The notes under the pieces were generated by a model. That model was not told the DNA's origin. It made no database searches and saw nothing but the letters and a program-made list of their open reading frames with translations. From positions 1-9,563 of the forward strand of contig JBNKLQ010000237.1 of NCBI GenBank assembly GCA_050292445.1: 9,563 nt of DNA. Reading direction: 5' to 3'. The position numbers were made by a program, and so were the translations under genes. Shown here piece after piece: positions 1-5,892 of the stretch (its first letter is position 1; each line of letters opens with the position of its first letter). Source of the stretch: Leptofilum sp050292445 (GTDB lineage: Bacteria > Chloroflexota > Anaerolineae > Promineifilales > Promineifilaceae).

Positions 1-2
1 AC

Positions 3-617
3 GCCGATGCGCTGACTGAGGCGGGCTACTTTGTCATTCATCCCAATTTTCGTAACTATCCACCCTCGGATGAGGGGCCAAATCCGTATCGCATCGGCTA
101 CGCCATTGACGTGCTAAATTTGATTGCCATCATTCGGGAACAGAGCCAAGACCCGTTTGGTTACCTGCGGCGGGCCGATGAGGATCGCATCCATTTATGG
201 GGGCACAGCATGGGTGGCGGTGTGACGCTGCGGGTGCTTACGGTGAACAATGAACCTTATTTGCGTGCGGCCGTTCTCTACGGCTCGATGAGTGGCGACG
301 AGCGTAAAAACTTTGAGCAAATCCAGATTTGGTCCGATGGGCAGAATGGGCCGTTTGAATTGAGCGCCGGGAATGAAAAACTCGCAGCTATTTCTCCCAT
401 CAACTTTTTAGATCGCATCAATACCCCAATTAGCATCCACCACAGCAAGGCAGATGGAACGGTTCCGATTGCCTGGAGTAACGATTTGTGCGAACGGCTG
501 CGGACGTTAAACAAGCCGGTGGAATGCTACACATATTACGCCACACCCCACACCTTTCGGGGCCAGGCCGACGACCTGTTCATTGAGCGCGTTACCCACT
601 TCTTCAACAATAATTAG
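3..617 (+). CDS. alpha/beta hydrolase, prolyl-oligopeptidase-like (5' partial)
   Basis: The reading frame is open from base 3 to the TAG at 615-617, giving 204 codons; the N-terminus lies left of the window. A GTG at 111 could be called as a start, but the coding sequence before it reads well (AGYFVIHPNFRNYPPS), so it is internal. The serine-hydrolase nucleophile elbow GHSMGGG is present (Ser codon 207-209). The acid is probably Asp in KADGTVP (codon 453-455) and the base is His in ATPHTF (codon 549-551). Order and spacing fit the catalytic domain of S9-type peptidases or dienelactone-hydrolase-like esterases. Substrate and location cannot be told without the N-terminal half. It converges on the C39 peptidase gene with a 20-bp gap, so the two are not co-transcribed. 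The family call is firm; peptidase versus esterase is open. Confidence 0.85.
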   Translation, partial: ADALTEAGYFVIHPNFRNYPPSDEGPNPYRIGYAIDVLNLIAIIREQSQDPFGYLRRADEDRIHLWGHSMGGGVTLRVLTVNNEPYLRAAVLYGSMSGDERKNFEQIQIWSDGQNGPFELSAGNEKLAAISPINFLDRINTPISIHHSKADGTVPIAWSNDLCERLRTLNKPVECYTYYATPHTFRGQADDLFIERVTHFFNNN

Positions 618-639
618 GAAAATCTGTGTCCTGTTTTTT
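616..639 (+). terminator. weak terminator candidate for the hydrolase gene
   Basis: A short stem AGGA (616-619) / TCCT (629-632) with a 9-nt loop is followed after one G by six T. The four-pair stem is weak. It is listed because it sits exactly in the gap between two convergent genes. Confidence 0.25.
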
Positions 640-1972
640 ATTCTTGGTTGACGGCCGTTTCCAGATTGGGATTTAGTTCAATGGCGGTGGCCAGAGCTGC
701 GGCTGCGGCTGCTTCATCGCCGAGGGTTGTGTAAGCCTGGCTGCGGTAGAGGTAGGTTTCCTCCACCGTCTGGCCGCCTGCGCTGGAGAGAATGGCGTCG
801 GAAAGAGTGAAAACGTCTTCGAGTCGGCCGTCTCCCAAATACGCCTCGTATGGTTCAAACTGATACCACAACATGCGCCATGGCAGGCCAATGGTGCGTG
901 CCTGGTCAAAGGCGGCGCTGGCGCTGGCGTACAGGGTGGGATCGTTTGTGAGGGTGGCCAGATGGGTGAGGCTACTGCCCAGGTTGAACCAGACGTACGG
1001 ATTGTCTGGTTGTTGGTTGGTGAGCTGCTGGTTGGTAACGGCCGTTTGCCGCCACATCGTCGCTGGATCGGTGAGTTCAGACGGCAAAAGCGCCAAGATA
1101 TTGACTTCGTCTTCCGGCGGATAAAGCAAAATGAAGGTATGGTTAAACATCTGCCAAAACTCATCTACGCTTTCGTAACTGTCTCGCCGACCGCTGCTGT
1201 CCCACGGACCCAAAAACGTGTCCAGACTGATAAATTCCTGGCTAGCATCGTCGTAGCCCACCACGGTGAGGTAATGTCCCATCCAACCTTCCCAGGCGCT
1301 GGGATACAATCCTTTTTCGATGATGACTGGATAGCCTGCAGCGATGAGTTGCTTAAGCAGGGTGACATCGCCACCCACAAAATAATGCGCCTGAAGCGAC
1401 GTTTCATTGTTGACATAATCCACTAGCTCCCACGGGCTGACGTTGCGGTCATCGTAGTTGGGCTTAATGGCATCGCCCACGTCTAATTGATCAACCTCAA
1501 TGCCATAATAGCCCAGGGTGATGGTGAGGTTGGCTGGGCCGCAATTGTTGAATTTTTGCGGAATGATCGCGATGTTTTGTAGGTGAACGGCCGTTGGCAA
1601 GGGCGTTGACGTAGGCGGGGGTAGTGTGGCCGCTTGCGTCGGTTCAGGTGTGGGAGACTGGAGATTTGAGACTGGAGATTGGGGTGTAAACGTTGGCAAT
1701 AAAGTTGCTGTAGGCAAAGGCGTGGCTGTGGTCTGCAATTCCGCCAACTGATTACCGATTACTGACAACTGATTACTGTCCGCCAACCTTGTGGGCGCAG
1801 GCAAAGCAGTCGGTAGTGGGGTGGCCACCAGTGACAACAGCCCATTGGGGACAGACTTCGGATAACGATTGTGTACTGCCAGAATGAGGCGCGGATAAAC
1901 GAGGTAAAGGCCCACAGCCCCTATCAGAAACACGCCAAATAAACTAAGCAAAACAATTCGCCTACGGGACAT
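638..1972 (-). CDS. membrane-anchored C39-family cysteine peptidase with TPR-like C-terminus
   Basis: A 444-residue protein from the ATG at 1970-1972. The frame can be extended ten codons to a TTG at 2002, but MSRRR followed by a hydrophobic helix is the more natural N-terminus. Residues about 5-30 form a single membrane anchor. Residues about 45-130 are a Thr/Pro/Ser/Gln-rich linker with TPLPTA-type repeats. Next comes a peptidase_C39_2-like domain: IPQKFNNCGPA gives the oxyanion Gln139 and nucleophile Cys144, GHYLTVVGYDD gives His233, and SLDTF gives Asp251. All four expected residues are present, so it should be active. The last about 110 residues look TPR-like (NLGSSLTHLATL; SQAYTTLGDEAAAAAALATAIELNPN). 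Inference: an extracytoplasmic protease tethered by a flexible stalk. No ABC transporter is adjacent, which argues against a bacteriocin-exporter role. Heptamer repeats lie in the linker and before the TPR part. Confidence 0.85.
   Translation of the reverse strand: MSRRRIVLLSLFGVFLIGAVGLYLVYPRLILAVHNRYPKSVPNGLLSLVATPLPTALPAPTRLADSNQLSVIGNQLAELQTTATPLPTATLLPTFTPQSPVSNLQSPTPEPTQAATLPPPTSTPLPTAVHLQNIAIIPQKFNNCGPANLTITLGYYGIEVDQLDVGDAIKPNYDDRNVSPWELVDYVNNETSLQAHYFVGGDVTLLKQLIAAGYPVIIEKGLYPSAWEGWMGHYLTVVGYDDASQEFISLDTFLGPWDSSGRRDSYESVDEFWQMFNHTFILLYPPEDEVNILALLPSELTDPATMWRQTAVTNQQLTNQQPDNPYVWFNLGSSLTHLATLTNDPTLYASASAAFDQARTIGLPWRMLWYQFEPYEAYLGDGRLEDVFTLSDAILSSAGGQTVEETYLYRSQAYTTLGDEAAAAAALATAIELNPNLETAVNQE
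1007..1038. repeat. degenerate heptamer repeat in coding sequence
   Basis: TGGTTG-type units recur about every 7 bp, with one irregular 8-bp unit. On the gene strand they encode the duplicated peptide TNQQLTNQQ between the peptidase and TPR parts of the C39 protein. It abuts an ACGGCCGT palindrome at 1038-1045. Confidence 0.45.
1652..1684. repeat. heptamer short tandem repeat, CTGGAGA family
   Basis: The + strand reads in 7-bp steps: CTGGAGA, TTTGAGA, CTGGAGA, TTGGGG. The gene strand reads QSPVSNLQSP in the linker of the C39 protein. The same family recurs at 6445-6475 in the glycosyltransferase gene, encoding QSPISSLQSP. Confidence 0.7.
1746..1780. repeat. heptamer short tandem repeat, GATTACT family
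   Basis: The + strand reads in 7-bp steps: GATTACC, GATTACT, GACAACT, GATTACT. The gene strand encodes SNQLSVIGNQL in the same linker as the 1652 repeat. The unit sequence differs but the period is the same. Confidence 0.65.
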
Positions 1973-2028
1973 GGTTCCATTGTACTTGAGAATATCGCAC
2001 AAAGGATGATAAGTTGTAGAGGATTTAA

Positions 2029-2111
2029 ATCACGAATAAGATGAATGAACAAATGACACGAATCTTTTTAGATTTTATTCGTCACATTGGTCTATTCGGT
2101 CTATTCGTGAT
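2029..2111. repeat. 83-bp imperfect palindrome in a divergent intergenic region
   Basis: Outer arms ATCACGAATA (2029-2038) and TATTCGTGAT (2102-2111) are perfect 10-bp complements. Inner arms ACGAAT (2058-2063) and ATTCGT (2077-2082) are perfect, and the sequence between is imperfectly complementary. It resembles the ATTCGTG-rich dispersed palindromes seen in many environmental genomes. It separates the C39 gene (-) from the J-domain gene (+). No ORF lies inside. It could fold as a cruciform, or as a hairpin in either upstream transcript. Confidence 0.6.
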
Positions 2112-2160
2112 GAGTTTTTGCTACGTATCACAGTTGCAAATTTTGCGGTAAACTTGGAGC

Positions 2161-2958
2161 ATGGCATCCAATTCTGAATCCACAGCAGAAAAAGTGAAGC
2201 GGCTGCGTCTGGAAGTGGACGAGCTTCGAGCTAAACTAGCCGAAGCGGAAGCTGAGCTGAACAACCAGTTGGAAGATGTGGAAGCGTTTGAGTTCCGCTT
2301 TGAAGCGCATGTGGGGCAGCTTTTGGACCAGCTGGCTACGTTGGAATCAGAAGTGAACAGTTACCTGACGCGGATCAAGCTGATGCGCCATGAGCAATCG
2401 TTTGCTGAACAAGGTGCCGCTTTTGATCCGGTCGAAGAGCAGTTTCGCAAGACTTGGGAGCACAATCCAGAAACGGCCGAATCCAAACCCAAGCCGCCAC
2501 CGCCGCCTGCCACTCAGGCCCAGCTCAAAAAAATCTATCGCCAACTGGCTCGCCAGTTTCATCCCGATCTGGCCATCGACGAAGCGGATCGTCACTACCG
2601 GACCAACAAAATGGCAGCCATTAATGATGCCTACAAAGCGCAAAGCATGGTGGAGCTGATGGCGTTGGCCGAAGAGCTGGCCGAACACCAAAGTCGCCAA
2701 CAGTCGTCGCCCCCTGACCAGGAGATGGCCCAGGCGCTTCAGGAGGAGATTGAGCGTTACCGTCGCCGCTTGCGAGCCATCGAAAACGAACTACAAAATT
2801 TACCGAACCGCTCTATGGTGGATTTGGCTTTAAAGGTGAAACTGGCCCAACGGGAGGGGCGTGATTTGTTGGCAGAAATGGCCGATGAACTGGAACGTAA
2901 AATCGCCCGCAAAATGGCCGAACGCGATATGCTGCGCACTCAATTTGAGAATCTTTAA
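2161..2958 (+). CDS. J-domain (DnaJ-like) coiled-coil protein
   Basis: 265 residues. Residues about 8-75 are charged heptad-rich coiled coil (KVKRLRLEVDELRAKLAEAE). A Pro-rich hinge (PKPPPPPATQ) follows at about 110-119. A J-domain core covers about 120-175: QLKKIYRQLARQFHPD carries the HPD tripeptide at 134-136 that stimulates Hsp70 ATPase, followed by the NKMAAINDAYKA helix. Residues about 190-265 are a second coiled coil. It lacks the Gly/Phe and zinc-finger regions of DnaJ itself, so it is a specialised J-protein whose client is unknown. The ATG at 2161 is preceded by GGAG only 1 nt away, too close for normal use, while TAAACT at 2149-2154 could be a -10 box placing transcription start at or near the ATG. 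No membrane segment is seen. Confidence 0.85.
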   Translation: MASNSESTAEKVKRLRLEVDELRAKLAEAEAELNNQLEDVEAFEFRFEAHVGQLLDQLATLESEVNSYLTRIKLMRHEQSFAEQGAAFDPVEEQFRKTWEHNPETAESKPKPPPPPATQAQLKKIYRQLARQFHPDLAIDEADRHYRTNKMAAINDAYKAQSMVELMALAEELAEHQSRQQSSPPDQEMAQALQEEIERYRRRLRAIENELQNLPNRSMVDLALKVKLAQREGRDLLAEMADELERKIARKMAERDMLRTQFENL

Positions 2959-2989
2959 CAAACGGTACAAACTTCCTCTGGTTAAGATT
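2950..2989. promoter_or_regulatory. inverted repeat over the 2161 gene stop and upstream of the 3043 promoter
   Basis: AATCTTTAAC (2950-2959) is complementary to GTTAAGATT (2981-2989) with one bulged T. It spans the stop codon of the J-domain gene and ends 5 bp before the TATAAT at 2994. It could be an operator or a weak terminator; no long T run follows. Confidence 0.35.
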
Positions 2990-2993
2990 GGTT

Positions 2994-2999
2994 TATAAT
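2994..2999 (+). promoter_or_regulatory. -10 box TATAAT for the 3043 gene
   Basis: A perfect TATAAT lies 43 bp before the ATG at 3043. No good -35 is found at 16-18 bp spacing, so if used it may need an activator. The inverted repeat at 2950-2989 covers that position. Confidence 0.45.
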
Positions 3000-3042
3000 G
3001 CCACAATGAACCTGTCCAAACTGAACTTAACGAGGAAGTAGT

Positions 3043-3504
3043 ATGACAAATTCCGCAGAAACTGAACTGAAACATTTGAAAACGGCCGTACGCTACCTGA
3101 TCGGCCTCCTGGAAGAAGGCTCCCTGGTCCCGCGTTATGATGAATCCACGCGCAAGGAGATCAGCCTGGTTTTGCAGCACTTGCTGCACAAGGTCGAGGG
3201 GTTGCCAGAAGGTGTGCCCGAAAATTTGGTCCAGGGAACGGCCGTACGTGCCCTGGTAGAAGCCGCCTCTGAACATGATGAAGCTGCCCAGCATGAGCGC
3301 AACGATTCTTTAGAGCGCCAAATGTGTGAAGCAGAAGCGTGGGCTTCTATTCACGGGCACCAGCTGGAGCCCTGGGAGCAAGTCACTGGTTCTGTGATGG
3401 AATATCAAACATCATGCGAGCAGTGCGGCGGCTTTGTCTATGTCAGTTACAATAGCAACTATAATCTGCTTTTAGAAACGTGCGAACGCGTCAAACAAGA
3501 ATGA
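3043..3504 (+). CDS. hypothetical protein with C-terminal CxxC
   Basis: 153 residues from an ATG with a good Shine-Dalgarno (GAGGAAG, about 6-7 nt upstream). I do not recognise the family. The N-terminal part is helical and acidic (LKTAVRYLIGLLEE; EISLVLQHLLHKVEGLPEG). The C-terminal part holds SCEQCGGFVYVS with Cys125 and Cys128, and a later Cys147, which looks like half of a zinc ribbon or a small metal or redox knuckle. There is no signal peptide or membrane helix, so it is probably cytoplasmic. Two ACGGCCGT palindromes lie in frame as TAV. It has its own candidate promoter and sits between the J-domain gene and another CxxC protein gene. A short inverted repeat CAAGAA/TTCTTG (3496-3514) spans the stop codon. 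Confidence 0.8.
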   Translation: MTNSAETELKHLKTAVRYLIGLLEEGSLVPRYDESTRKEISLVLQHLLHKVEGLPEGVPENLVQGTAVRALVEAASEHDEAAQHERNDSLERQMCEAEAWASIHGHQLEPWEQVTGSVMEYQTSCEQCGGFVYVSYNSNYNLLLETCERVKQE

Positions 3505-3541
3505 ACGTTTCTTGAATCATCCCCAGCCTCACTTTGCGTAT

Positions 3542-3570
3542 TTGCCTGGATGAACTACCATAGCTATAAC
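3542..3570 (+). promoter_or_regulatory. sigma70-like promoter for the 3598-4423 pair
   Basis: TTGCCT (3542-3547), a 17-bp spacer and TATAAC (3565-3570). Transcription would start near 3577, about 20 nt before the ATG at 3598. Spacing and position are right and the -35 matches four of six bases. Confidence 0.5.
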
Positions 3571-3597
3571 CAGACAAAAGCAGTGTGAGAGATAGGT

Positions 3598-3996
3598 ATG
3601 ATTGAAACGAAGACCACCTGGAATGACAGCGGCTACGATTGTGATCATTGCGGGGGGCAAATTCTAGAACGCACCGATATCGAAACGGGCCAACCAGCGC
3701 GGGTCTGTTATCAATGCCAGGTTTGTGGCTGCCAGTGGCAACTTGGTGGAGATGTTTTGCGGATTGGCAACATGAGTAGTTGCCGTCGTGCCCAACGTGT
3801 GCGTGTTAAAAGCCAGCCAAAAGAACAATTGAATCCTAACCAACTGCGACTGGCTATTGTTATTGGCGTTTTGGTTTTGTTGGGCATTGTTCTGTTGGGT
3901 GGGTTGGTGGCCATTCGCTTCCTGGTTCCGCTGGCGATTGCGCTGTTTGTGTTTCGTGCCGTTTACCAGATGGGCAAAGAGCGCATGTGGTGGTAG
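3598..3996 (+). CDS. zinc-ribbon protein with C-terminal membrane region
   Basis: 132 residues. CDHC (Cys15, Cys18) and CQVC (Cys40, Cys43) form a likely CxxC-x21-CxxC zinc ribbon; Cys37 and Cys45 are extra. A basic stretch follows (RRAQRVRVKSQPKEQ), then about 45 hydrophobic residues from about 80 to 125, enough for one or two helices (VIGVLVLLGIVLLGGLVAI; FLVPLAIALFVF). The zinc ribbon is therefore probably cytoplasmic and held at the membrane. The ATG has a Shine-Dalgarno-like GAGATAGG a few bases upstream and a promoter at 3542-3570. The gene ends 10 bp before the VanZ-like start, so the two probably form an operon. No specific function is recognised. Confidence 0.8.
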   Translation: MIETKTTWNDSGYDCDHCGGQILERTDIETGQPARVCYQCQVCGCQWQLGGDVLRIGNMSSCRRAQRVRVKSQPKEQLNPNQLRLAIVIGVLVLLGIVLLGGLVAIRFLVPLAIALFVFRAVYQMGKERMWW

Positions 3997-4006
3997 GGGG
4001 GATGTT

Positions 4007-4423
4007 ATGATGATGGAGTGGGTTTTTGCCAGGCGCTCATCCTGGCTTGGGCGTTGGCTGCCGTTGCTGTTAGCAATGGGAGTCATTTTTTTTGCGTCCC
4101 ATCAGCCAGCGACTGATTTGCCCAACTTTGGTTTGGGGGATGTGGTTTTTAAGAAAACGGGGCACTTTTTAGGCTATGCAGGTTTGGCGCTTTTGGCTTT
4201 GCGCGCGATGTTGGATTGGCAACGGCCGTATCTCTCTGCTGTGATCCTCGTACTTCTATTCTCAATGAGTGATGAATTCCACCAAACCTTTATTCCGGGC
4301 CGCAACGGCACGCCGGTGGATGTCGCCATCGACATGAGCGGAGCGTTATCCTGCCTTTGGTTATTTCGTTGGCGATTGGCAAAGCAAGGTGCCAAATCAC
4401 CTTCTTCAGTTCGTGCGCAATAG
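4007..4423 (+). CDS. VanZ-like family membrane protein
   Basis: 138 residues. The frame is open further upstream, but three consecutive ATGs at 4007, 4010 and 4013 follow a GGGGGGA Shine-Dalgarno and lie just after the previous stop, so a start here is chosen. The VanZ-like signature is clear: KKTGHFLGYAGLALLALRA, then SMSDEFHQTFIPGRNG and VDVAIDMSGAL, within four predicted membrane helices. In enterococci VanZ gives low-level teicoplanin resistance, but most VanZ-like proteins have no proven role, so resistance should not be assumed. Likely co-transcribed with the 3598 gene. It converges on scpA with only 6 bp between stops. Confidence 0.85.
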   Translation: MMMEWVFARRSSWLGRWLPLLLAMGVIFFASHQPATDLPNFGLGDVVFKKTGHFLGYAGLALLALRAMLDWQRPYLSAVILVLLFSMSDEFHQTFIPGRNGTPVDVAIDMSGALSCLWLFRWRLAKQGAKSPSSVRAQ

Positions 4424-4429
4424 AGGAAA

Positions 4430-5185
4430 TTAGGAAACGGCCGTTTCTTCGTTGGTCGCGTGTTCAGAGTTGGCCCGCAGCTCAATTGGGCCAAACAGTT
4501 CGGTCTGGCTGGCCAAAATCTCTCGCCGCTTAATGAGTTCCAACACCGCCAGCAGCGTAATCGAAATTTCTACCCGGCTCGTTTTGGTTGAGAGCAGATC
4601 GGTAAAACCAAACGCCAGCCCTGTTTTGGCCTGCTGACGCAGCCGACCGATCTGCCCCTCAATAGTGATTCGGCGCGGTTGTACAATAGCCACGCTCTCC
4701 TCCCGGTCATCGACGCGAGACAACGCTCCTTGCACAGCAGCCAACAATGCATCTATCGTCACGCCGCTCATATCCAGCCGGCCTTCCAGTTTAGGCGGCG
4801 GCGCGACCCGCAAATAGGTGCGCAGCCCTTGTTCCTCGCGATCTTGTAACCAGGCGGCGGCTTGCTTAAACCGTTTGTATTCGCGCAGCTGGCGCAGCAG
4901 GGCCTCAGCAGGGTCTTCCTCTTCTTCCTCACCTTCAATGAGGATAGTGGTTTGCGGCAATAAAGCGCGGCTCTTGATTTGCACCAGACGCGCGGCCACC
5001 ACCAGGAAGTCAATCAGCTCTTCCATCCGGTTTTGCTTCATCTGTTCAATTTGTTCTAAGTACTGTTCAGTGACTTTTACCAGAGAGATGGCGGTGATGT
5101 CGAGCTCTTGTCGCTCGATGAGGTGAAGTAACAAATCCAGGGGGCCAGCGAAGCTGGGGAGGTCAATTGTGTACGGGCGCGCCAT
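4430..5185 (-). CDS. scpA: segregation and condensation protein A
   Basis: 251 residues, the usual length for ScpA, the kleisin that bridges SMC heads and binds ScpB in the bacterial condensin. The N-terminal domain is typical: LPSFAGPLDLLLHLIERQELDITAISLVKVTEQYLEQI. An acidic linker (EGEEEEEDPAEALLRQL) and the C-terminal winged-helix part (ISITLLAVLELIKRREI) follow. The start is the ATG at 5183-5185 (MARPYTIDL). A TTG at 5233 is in frame but would overlap the upstream gene. AGGG lies 3 nt before the ATG and TACAAT lies 7 nt before it. It follows the triple zinc-ribbon gene by 22 bp. scpB does not follow in the window, because a convergent gene ends 6 bp away, so scpB must be elsewhere. The last codons TAVS come from a 14-bp palindrome (4434-4447). 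Confidence 0.93.
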   Translation of the reverse strand: MARPYTIDLPSFAGPLDLLLHLIERQELDITAISLVKVTEQYLEQIEQMKQNRMEELIDFLVVAARLVQIKSRALLPQTTILIEGEEEEEDPAEALLRQLREYKRFKQAAAWLQDREEQGLRTYLRVAPPPKLEGRLDMSGVTIDALLAAVQGALSRVDDREESVAIVQPRRITIEGQIGRLRQQAKTGLAFGFTDLLSTKTSRVEISITLLAVLELIKRREILASQTELFGPIELRANSEHATNEETAVS

Positions 5186-5207
5186 GCGCCCTATTGTAGC
5201 GCGCTGC

Positions 5208-5744
5208 CTATAAAACGGCGAAAGCCGCCACAATCAAAACGAAAATCGAGAGAACGAAAACGGCCGTCCACATCAACTGTCGGTCTTGCTTTTTTTGTAC
5301 TTCTCGTCGCTCATGAATCCCATGCAGCCGTTCCCGCTCTTTTTCCAGCAGCGTGGCCATGCGCCGGTCGGAATCAGCCCGCTCTTTTTCCTTAAACGCC
5401 TCAGCTTCGCGCATTTGTTCATCCAGCCGAGTCATGGTGGAATGCTGATTGTGCAGATGGAGCAGCTGGAAAATGTCCAGCGCGGCTCCACAATCCTGAC
5501 AATATTCTGCCCCAGACCAATTGGATGTGCCGCAACGCTCACAGCTGCGCATCATGGCGGTGCCGCAAATGCGACAAAAGCCACTGTCTTCTTTGTGGTA
5601 TTGACCGCAAGTGGGACAAACATGACCTTCCAACAGTAAGTGACTGCTGCAAGCTGGACAAACGATTTGCTGTCCTTGGTCTTTTAGATTTATGGGATGG
5701 GTGCAGCTGGGGCACGCCACTTCAATTAGAATTTCATCGGTCAC
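5208..5744 (-). CDS. triple zinc-ribbon protein with coiled coil and C-terminal membrane anchor
   Basis: 178 residues from a GTG at 5742-5744 (TTTGGGAAA 8 nt or so upstream is a weak Shine-Dalgarno). A TTG at 5798 extends the frame by 18 less convincing codons. Three Cys-pair sets are visible: CPSC (11-14) with CPAC (29-32), CPTC (43-46) with CRIC (57-60), and CERC (68-71) with CQDC (82-85). These resemble the double-zinc-ribbon (DZANK) type. Residues about 100-150 are charged coiled coil (DEQMREAEAFKEKERADSDRR), and residues about 155-177 are a single membrane helix at the extreme C-terminus. It is tail-anchored with its zinc ribbons in the cytoplasm, so a scaffold or nucleic-acid/protein-binding role is possible. 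Co-oriented with scpA and 22 bp upstream of it, so probably in one transcript. Confidence 0.82.
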   Translation of the reverse strand: MTDEILIEVACPSCTHPINLKDQGQQIVCPACSSHLLLEGHVCPTCGQYHKEDSGFCRICGTAMMRSCERCGTSNWSGAEYCQDCGAALDIFQLLHLHNQHSTMTRLDEQMREAEAFKEKERADSDRRMATLLEKERERLHGIHERREVQKKQDRQLMWTAVFVLSIFVLIVAAFAVL

Positions 5745-5843
5745 AGTGTTATTTCCCAAAATAAAGTTTATGGAAAAAGTATAGAGTTTGACTGGCAAAA
5801 AATATACAGGAAGAAAGTATCAGGATGACTTACGGGGGAGGGA

Positions 5844-5892
5844 GGGAGTGGGAAGTGAGAAGTTGCAGGTTAGCACTTGCCACTTCTTCTCA
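5844..5892 (-). repeat. heptamer-periodic repeat and hairpin at the glycosyltransferase gene end
   Basis: The + strand reads in 7-bp steps: GGGAGTG, GGAAGTG, AGAAGTT, GCAGGTT, AGCACTT, GCCACTT. The first units mirror the last, so the tract folds: GAGAAG (5857-5862) with CTTCTC (5886-5891), and GCAGGT with ACTTGC around a TAGC loop. It overlaps the stop codon of the - strand gene and may act as its terminator or 3' stabiliser, though the downstream run on the transcript is C-rich rather than U-rich. Confidence 0.45.

Noticed and set aside
4007..4423. Antibiotic (teicoplanin) resistance gene
   Set aside because: Only a VanZ-like fold is visible. No vanH/A/X/R/S neighbours are present, and most family members have no resistance role.
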